Origin: an archaeon
Lineage (GTDB): Archaea > Thermoproteota > Thermoprotei_A > Marsarchaeales > Marsarchaeaceae
Direction of reading: 5' to 3'
DNA: 38,259 nt
Assembly: GCA_021817005.1 (NCBI GenBank)
Contig: JAKAWJ010000017.1
Span: 1 to 38,259 of the forward strand
Shown: positions 32,530 through 38,259 of the stretch, piece by piece
Layout of the letters: the number at the start of each line of letters is the position of its first letter
How positions within the stretch are numbered: position 1 is the stretch's first letter
Position numbers and translations under genes: made by a program
Notes under the pieces: generated by a model
What the model was told of the DNA's origin: nothing
What the model saw: only the letters and a program-made list of their open reading frames with translations
Database searches by the model: none

Positions 32530-35500
32530 ATGAAACCCGTTGTGGATTCGTGTATGCCGAAGACGGACGTGCTTACGGGGAGCATAGACGACGCCGTGTT
32601 CGCCGCCGACCTATACGCCGTATACTCCGGCAGGGCTCCACCCATCTACGGCGACGCCCAGGTATTCTTCGACAACACCTACCCCACCGAGGGCCTCAAA
32701 GAGCTGCTCTCAGAGGTCTTCGGCAGGCTCAGCGGGGCGAAGCCCGACGCCAGCTCGGTGATCAAGCTTGAGACCTCCCTCGGCGGCGGCAAAACACATT
32801 CACTCATCGCCCTATACCACGCCGCCAGGTCGGGGAAGACAGTCAAAAACATTTCACAGATTATCAACGACGACGTGATCCCGCGTGAAAACGTCCACGT
32901 GGCCGTCCTAGCCGGGCTCGAATACGGAGCCTCGGGGACAGGCAGGACGGGTGCGGTTTCACCCAGGACGCTGTGGGGCGAACTAGCCTACCAGCTAGGC
33001 GGCCGCGAAGGCTACGACCTCGTCAAGGAGGCAGACAAGGAGTGGCAGGCCCCCGGGGGCGCCGCCATCGACAAAGTGTTCGACCTCTGCGGTGAACCAG
33101 TACTCATACTCATAGACGAGCTCGCAGCGTACCTCGCCGGTATCAAACCCGGGGGGAAGAATAAACCAACAAACAACCTGGAAGCGGTAGCCGTCTTCCT
33201 TCAACAGCTACTTCAAACCGCTTCGAGAAGGAAACGTGTTGTCGTGGTGTTCTCCCTGACCGGGAAGGGAGATATATATGGGGAAGAGACGGAACTCATC
33301 CTTTCAAAAGTGGAGAGGGTGGCGTCGCGTTCCGCACGCTCCATCTCGCCTTCAAGGGAAAACGAAATAGTCTCGGTGATCAAGAAGAGGCTCTTCGAGA
33401 AAATCGACGAAAACGAGGCGAAGAAGGCAGCCTCAGAATACCTCGAATATTACAGGAGCCAGGAACGCATGGGTATAGCGCTGCCACACCACGCCGTCAA
33501 AACCGAGTTCAAGAACCAGCTTGAAAACTCATACCCCTTCCACCCCGAACTACTCTCAATCCTAGACAACAAGCTAAGCACTATACCGAACTTCAACAGG
33601 ACAAGAGGCGCGTTACGCCTACTCGTCAAAGCGGTCAGACACTACTATGAAAACAAAGAAGTCTCAGGCTTCATAATGCCCTACCACATAAGCCTCGACG
33701 ACAAATCCATCTTGGATGAGCTGACGGGCAGACTCGACAGAGAACGGTTCCGACCCGTCATACAAAACGACATATACAGCATGAACAACACGGCGAAGGC
33801 CCAGGAGATCGACGCAGGCAGGAAACACCCGGTGGCGCAGATGACTGCGACCACGATACTCCTCAACAGCCTCGTCGAAGGCCAGCCCGGCGGCGTCGAC
33901 AAACCAACCATCTACATGGCAACCATAACCCCGGAAATAACCGACGAAACCAAATTTGAAAAACGCTTCACGGCGGTCAAGCCGGGGATAAAACCCGAAG
34001 ACGTCGACCAAGCCCTTGAAGAGCTAGAAGACAAGTGCTGGTACCTTTACGAAAACGGCGGCAGATGCGTCTTCAAATCCGAATGGAACATCAACAAAGT
34101 AATAGCCGACGAAGTAAACAACGTCGGCCTCACCGAAGCGAAAGAGAGAATAGAAACAACAGCCAAAAAGAAGTTCAACTCCACACTCCTAAACACCATA
34201 TTCTTCCCATCCGCCCCAGCCGACGTGCCAGACGACGAGAAACTGAAACTCATCGTGATACACTGGGACTCGGAGACGACGACGCGCGGCTCGCCTCCGC
34301 CAGACCTAGTCTCCAAACTATACGACAAAGCGGGTCAAACCGAGTCTTTCAGGGTATACAGGAACACCACCCTCTTCCTCGTCGCCGAATCCAACGACAG
34401 GCAAAGCATGATTAACAACGCCAAGCGCAGCATAGCGCTTGAACGCATCACCGCCAACAAGGAGCTCTCCTCAACGATGACGCCTGAGCAGAGAAGCAAA
34501 CTAGAAGAAAAGAGCAAAGAGAGTGGGCTCGGCTTACTAACCGCGATTGTGACGGCATACCGCTACCTCTACTACCCGTCGTCCACCGACGAGCAAACCC
34601 AGGACTTAAGGCTAAGACAGCTACCACTCAAAGTCGACGAGGTCGCCGACTTCCAAAAGCTAAACCACCAGGACATGATAATCAAAGCGCTTGAAAACGA
34701 AGGAAAACTGATCAGGAACGCAAGCGAAACCATCTCCCCCGAATACGTCTTCGACAGGGTGTGGAACCAAGGCGAAGCAAGCATATCAACCCTTGAATTC
34801 AAGCGGCGATTCGACAAGAAGCCCAGCCTCCCAATAATATTCAATGTAGACGTAGCCAAGAACATTATACGAACCGGCGTCGAAAAAGGTTCATGGGTAT
34901 ACCAGGACAGCTCAAACGTCTACGAAAAAGGTTCGCACCCGGTTCCGATACAGATCGACGCGCAAGCCTTCCTCCTCCTCCCCGACGAAGCCAGGAAAAG
35001 GGGCGTCACGGCGTTCGAAAGAGAAGAGGAGGCCGAGGAAAAGTGTCCAATATGTGGCAACCCAACCGACGAGTGCACCTGCGCCCCGCAAACCGTGGCA
35101 AAAGTCAGGCTCTCAGGTGAAGGAGACGTCGAGCGCGCTTTCACGCAGCTACTCGAAGCCGCAAACGGCAAAGTAAAGAGCTTCAAAGAACTGTCGGTCA
35201 AAGTCAAAGACATGCAGGGCTTAAGAGCCCTCGGCCTGCTCGCACCCCAGCTCGGCAAAGCCAAAGTCAACATAGACCTCTCCTGCAACTCGCAGGGAGA
35301 AGGAAAACCCACCCTAACCCTGGCGTTCAAAGGCGACTGGGACAGCTACGCCGACGTAAAACAGTTCCTTGAGAACGCCTCCAAGCGACTCCAATTCACC
35401 TCCTCAGACGCCGAGTTCAGGGTATCCTTCACCGAACCTGTGGAGGCGTCACCGGACGGCGTCAAACACATCAAAGACAATCTCAAAAAGTTCGGCGCAA

Positions 35501-35535
35501 ACAGCGTAGCCCTGTCGGCTGAGCCAGGCGAATAG
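32530..35535 (+). CDS. DUF499 family AAA-like ATPase (anti-phage island)
   Basis: A 1001-residue P-loop ATPase. Walker A is SLGGGKTHSLIAL with K88, Walker B is VLILIDELAAYL with D196/E197, and RTRGALRLLVKAVRHYY later resembles the sensor/arginine region of AAA proteins. A four-cysteine knuckle CPICGNPTDECTC (839, 842, 849, 851) marks the start of the C-terminal domain. DUF499 proteins are found with methylases in bacterial and archaeal defence loci, and the BREX ATPase BrxC/PglY belongs to this broad group, as I recall it. The ATG at 32530 has GAGGTG eight bases upstream; a TTG two codons earlier is less likely. It is followed closely by a small gene and a DUF1156 methylase, forming one plus-strand operon. 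Confidence 0.88.
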   Translation: MKPVVDSCMPKTDVLTGSIDDAVFAADLYAVYSGRAPPIYGDAQVFFDNTYPTEGLKELLSEVFGRLSGAKPDASSVIKLETSLGGGKTHSLIALYHAARSGKTVKNISQIINDDVIPRENVHVAVLAGLEYGASGTGRTGAVSPRTLWGELAYQLGGREGYDLVKEADKEWQAPGGAAIDKVFDLCGEPVLILIDELAAYLAGIKPGGKNKPTNNLEAVAVFLQQLLQTASRRKRVVVVFSLTGKGDIYGEETELILSKVERVASRSARSISPSRENEIVSVIKKRLFEKIDENEAKKAASEYLEYYRSQERMGIALPHHAVKTEFKNQLENSYPFHPELLSILDNKLSTIPNFNRTRGALRLLVKAVRHYYENKEVSGFIMPYHISLDDKSILDELTGRLDRERFRPVIQNDIYSMNNTAKAQEIDAGRKHPVAQMTATTILLNSLVEGQPGGVDKPTIYMATITPEITDETKFEKRFTAVKPGIKPEDVDQALEELEDKCWYLYENGGRCVFKSEWNINKVIADEVNNVGLTEAKERIETTAKKKFNSTLLNTIFFPSAPADVPDDEKLKLIVIHWDSETTTRGSPPPDLVSKLYDKAGQTESFRVYRNTTLFLVAESNDRQSMINNAKRSIALERITANKELSSTMTPEQRSKLEEKSKESGLGLLTAIVTAYRYLYYPSSTDEQTQDLRLRQLPLKVDEVADFQKLNHQDMIIKALENEGKLIRNASETISPEYVFDRVWNQGEASISTLEFKRRFDKKPSLPIIFNVDVAKNIIRTGVEKGSWVYQDSSNVYEKGSHPVPIQIDAQAFLLLPDEARKRGVTAFEREEEAEEKCPICGNPTDECTCAPQTVAKVRLSGEGDVERAFTQLLEAANGKVKSFKELSVKVKDMQGLRALGLLAPQLGKAKVNIDLSCNSQGEGKPTLTLAFKGDWDSYADVKQFLENASKRLQFTSSDAEFRVSFTEPVEASPDGVKHIKDNLKKFGANSVALSAEPGE

Positions 35536-35548
35536 GAGGCGACGAGGA

Positions 35549-35953
35549 ACGGAGAAGTTCTACATCCGCCTGAAAAACGATGGGAAACCGGCTCTCCGAG
35601 TTTACAGAGACGAAAACGGGCGCGGCGACGGCGCCCTGAAACCCGTCGGGGAACTCGGCGGCTGGCGGCTCAACGCCGTGGCCACCACGGTGTACTCCCA
35701 CCTCCCAAGAGAAAAAGTCAAGACGCTGCGCACCAAAGGCGAAGTCGAGCTCTCAGAGGAGGAGGGTATCAGGCTCGCCCTCGTCGTAAGGGGCGCCTCA
35801 GCCCTGAACGACGTCTCCCGCACATCCAGCTACGCCGCCGCCGTCTACGAACTCATCAAGGAGGAAGCCTACTACTGGTTCGCCAAGACAAGCAACGGCT
35901 CAGCTAGAAGGGGAATCAGGGCGCTCAGAATACTCCTAGGAGGCGTCGAGTAA
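35549..35953 (+). CDS. Small conserved-position protein between DUF499 and DUF1156, no canonical start
   Basis: The frame is open from 35510 to the stop at 35953 and clearly coding: about 135 residues beginning TEKFYIRLKNDGKPALRVYR, with GELGGWRLNAVATTVYSH in the middle and a helical end AAAVYELIKEEAYYWFA. It contains no ATG, GTG or TTG before a GTG at 35678, which would remove the first 43 residues. A good ribosome-binding sequence, AGGAGG (35534-35539), sits nine bases before an ACG at 35549; initiation there (ACG for ATG), at CTG 35519 or CTG 35570, or a sequence error, would explain it. The stop is two bases from the methylase ATG. I do not recognise the family; DUF499-DUF1156 loci often carry a small protein at this place. 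Confidence 0.65.
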   Translation, partial: TEKFYIRLKNDGKPALRVYRDENGRGDGALKPVGELGGWRLNAVATTVYSHLPREKVKTLRTKGEVELSEEEGIRLALVVRGASALNDVSRTSSYAAAVYELIKEEAYYWFAKTSNGSARRGIRALRILLGGVE

Positions 35954-35955
35954 CC

Positions 35956-38259
35956 ATGGCAAACAACGACAAAAACACCGCCAAGAAGCCACGCCTACTC
36001 ATAGAGGAGTGGCTCCCAATCCAGGAGTTAGGAATCGAATGTGGAAGGGAAGGAAGCGTTGGCTTGCATCCTCCGGTCAATAGGCTACATGTGTGGTGGG
36101 CGCGCAGGCCCCTGACGGTGAGCAGGGCGGCGGTGCTTGGGAGCCTGCTCCCAGCCGACTTCCCCCACGCCAAGTTTCTAAGGTTAATGGGGATACTGGG
36201 GGACGCCGTCGCCGGGCGCAAGCTTGTTGACGAGGTGTTAAGCGGAAAGAGGGAAAAAAGGGTAAAGAACCCTTACGGTTACGAGAGAGCTTTTACCTAT
36301 ACGCCGAGCTACGACGAATTACAAAGCTTCCGGCAAGCGGTAACCGCTTACTGGGGAAGCGGAACACCAACCGTCTTGGATGCTTTTGCCGGAGGCGGCA
36401 GTATTCCGTTTGAAGCGTTCAGGCTGGGGCTGCCTACTCTTTCGAATGAGTTAAACCCTGTGGCATCGGTTATACTCAAGGCCACATTGAACTTTCCCGC
36501 TAAGTTTGGAGCGCAGTTTGCGAGCCAGATAGAGAAGTGGGGAAAGGTTGTTGAAACCAATGTGGAATCAAATCTCAACCTCTGCTTTCCCAGAAGACAT
36601 GAAGAATCCGATCTTTGCTATATCTGGGTACGCACGGTGGCGTGCCCCCAATGTGGATTGATTGTTCCATTGAGCCCCAACTGGTGGCTAGACAAAAAGG
36701 CGGGCCTCGGCTACAAACTCCAACTACCCGCTAAGGGCTCGAATACATGCACATTCAAAATAGCCCGCAGCGGTGAAAACGGGTTCAACCCGGATAAAGG
36801 AACAGTCGACGGCGGGAAGGCTCAGTGCCCACGTGACCCCAACCACATCCTCGAAGGCGAATACATCAAGGCGGAGGCGCAGGCGGGGAGAATGGGCCAC
36901 CAACTCGCAGCAATCGGATACAAAACCAAAAATGAAAAGGGCCGCCATTTCAGGGAAGCCACAGACCAAGACCTGAAAGGAGTAGAAAACGCGGAAAGGA
37001 TGATCAAAGAAAAACTGCCAGAGTGGGAGGCAAAAGGGTGGGTGCCTAACGAGGATATTCCGGAAGGGGAAAAGACAAACGAACCCCGTCGTTCTGGATT
37101 CCTGTATTGGAAAGACCTTTTCAGTCCGCGCCAGCTCCTCGTCCACCTTACAACGCTGGAAGCGATCAAGAGCCTTCCACTTGAAGACGAACTCGACCCG
37201 GAGACGGCGAAAACGGTAAGGACGTACCTAGCAATAGTATTCGATAAGACGCTGGATTATGGTTCTGTATTAACGATTTGGGATTCTACATACGTTAAAG
37301 TTACACATGTTTTCGATCGCCACGATTTCGCTTTTACGTGGAGCTATGGTGAGATCGACGGTGCGAGTCAGCTCTGGAGGTGGGCTCTCGAGCAGGTCTT
37401 AGACGCCTACAAAGACTTAGCGAAGCTCCTCCCGACGTGGTCAAAAGATACCCCTGCCATAATGCTTTACGGGGACGCCGCCTCCATGTCTTCGATACCG
37501 GATAAATCCGTTCCATGTGTAGTAACAGACCCGCCATATTCGGGTAACGTGATGTACGCGGAGCTCTCTGACTACTTTTACGTGTGGATGAAAAGGCTCC
37601 TCGGCGACGTCTACCCCGAACTCTTCGAGTCAACACTCACCGACAAGGACAAAGAGGCCGTGGCGAACGCGGCCAGGTTCAAGGACTTCGACTCGTCGGC
37701 GAAGCTCGCCGAACAGGACTATGAAGCCAAAATGCTTAACGCCTTCAAAGAGATCCACAGGGTTCTGAGGGACGACGGCGTCCTCACAGTCATGTTCACT
37801 CACAAGAGCAACGACGCCTGGAACGCCCTCGGCCGCAGCCTGATAGAAGCCGGGTTCGAGATAACCGCCACGTGGCCAATCAAAACGGAGAGTGAGCACA
37901 GCCTGCACCAGGCAGGCAAAATCGCTGCAAGCAGCACCATAATACTCGTTTGCAGGAAACGAAGCATGGTGCCAGCGACGAGGGGGTGGTGGGAGGAAAC
38001 GAGGCCCATACTATACGACAAGGCCTACTCCAGGGCCAAGGAGCTCTCCGAGCAGGGTGTACGCGGCGTTGACCTGCAAATCTCCACTTACGGCCCAGCA
38101 CTCCAAGTAATATCGAGCCGCTGGCCCGTTGTAGACAGAAGCGGGGCGGAGGTGTCGCCGATAAAGGCCATAGAGGAGGCTTCAAAGGCATCCATCGATT
38201 TCAGGTTGACCCAGCTCACAAGGTATAGGGGCGACATCGACAAACCCACGCTAGATCGG
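35956..38259 (+). CDS. DUF1156 Zn-ribbon adenine-specific DNA methylase, partial (runs off window)
   Basis: 768 codons are present and the frame is still open at the window end. The DUF1156 head is plain: EEWLPIQELGIECGREG, then HPPVNRLHVWWARRPLTVSR. AdoMet motif I is DAFAGGGSIPFEAF (D142), a zinc-ribbon CPQCG (C230, C233) and a later CPRDPNH are inserted, and the catalytic motif is TDPPYSGNVMYAELSDYFY with DPPY at 525-528, the N6-adenine type. This matches COG1743, the methylase of type 3 BREX and related loci. ATG 35956 is two bases after the small gene's stop. The stretch at about 36235-37350 is less G+C-rich than its surroundings, as if the gene were mosaic. Confidence 0.9.
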   Translation, partial: MANNDKNTAKKPRLLIEEWLPIQELGIECGREGSVGLHPPVNRLHVWWARRPLTVSRAAVLGSLLPADFPHAKFLRLMGILGDAVAGRKLVDEVLSGKREKRVKNPYGYERAFTYTPSYDELQSFRQAVTAYWGSGTPTVLDAFAGGGSIPFEAFRLGLPTLSNELNPVASVILKATLNFPAKFGAQFASQIEKWGKVVETNVESNLNLCFPRRHEESDLCYIWVRTVACPQCGLIVPLSPNWWLDKKAGLGYKLQLPAKGSNTCTFKIARSGENGFNPDKGTVDGGKAQCPRDPNHILEGEYIKAEAQAGRMGHQLAAIGYKTKNEKGRHFREATDQDLKGVENAERMIKEKLPEWEAKGWVPNEDIPEGEKTNEPRRSGFLYWKDLFSPRQLLVHLTTLEAIKSLPLEDELDPETAKTVRTYLAIVFDKTLDYGSVLTIWDSTYVKVTHVFDRHDFAFTWSYGEIDGASQLWRWALEQVLDAYKDLAKLLPTWSKDTPAIMLYGDAASMSSIPDKSVPCVVTDPPYSGNVMYAELSDYFYVWMKRLLGDVYPELFESTLTDKDKEAVANAARFKDFDSSAKLAEQDYEAKMLNAFKEIHRVLRDDGVLTVMFTHKSNDAWNALGRSLIEAGFEITATWPIKTESEHSLHQAGKIAASSTIILVCRKRSMVPATRGWWEETRPILYDKAYSRAKELSEQGVRGVDLQISTYGPALQVISSRWPVVDRSGAEVSPIKAIEEASKASIDFRLTQLTRYRGDIDKPTLDR

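Overview
The window looks like the chromosome of an archaeon, probably of the Thermoproteota/Nitrososphaeria side, though lineage is an inference. The reasons are archaeal TATA-like boxes 24-34 bp upstream of many starts (leaderless or nearly leaderless transcripts), an XPD/Rad3-type helicase with four cysteines, an AbrB-PhoU fusion regulator, archaeal winged-helix proteins, and frequent TTG/GTG starts. Coding density is low: several gaps of 0.4-1.3 kb hold no recognisable large gene.

Layout. 1-1070 is mostly empty. 1071-4395 is a compact unit: a TSPPY-type methyltransferase on the minus strand, divergent from a small winged-helix protein and an unknown 299-residue protein; it has the architecture of a controlled restriction-modification module. 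5274-10623 holds a cytosolic M13 metallopeptidase, a DUF21/CBS membrane protein and an XPD-like helicase. 11102-13132 is a two-gene unit: a repeat protein with a strict 17-residue VGG period (predicted beta-solenoid, bactofilin-like) followed by a fusion of a winged helix to a class III adenylate cyclase with all canonical catalytic residues. 13250-19154 is a phosphate block on the minus strand: an AbrB-PhoU regulator, then pstS-pstC-pstA-pstB-phoU. 19422-27803 holds scattered housekeeping genes (VOC protein, YbhB-type PEBP, RidA, M17 aminopeptidase, DUF202 protein, S15/CocE-type hydrolase). 28563-30116 has a 35-residue single-pass membrane peptide and an NRAMP metal transporter.

From about 30.2 kb the DNA changes character. 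A tyrosine integrase is cut off after its N-terminal domain, a replication-protein (PriCT) fragment follows, and the DNA is visibly richer in G+C (my hand count: 38 of 60 at 32581-32640 against 28 of 60 at 27001-27060). This accessory island carries a minus-strand winged-helix plus two-membrane-protein operon, a tiny ribbon-helix-helix protein, and at the right edge a plus-strand cassette: DUF499 ATPase, a small protein without a normal start codon, and a DUF1156 Zn-ribbon adenine methylase that runs off the window. DUF499/DUF1156 pairs are associated with BREX-like and other anti-phage loci, so this is the likeliest defence system here; its other genes would lie beyond 38259.
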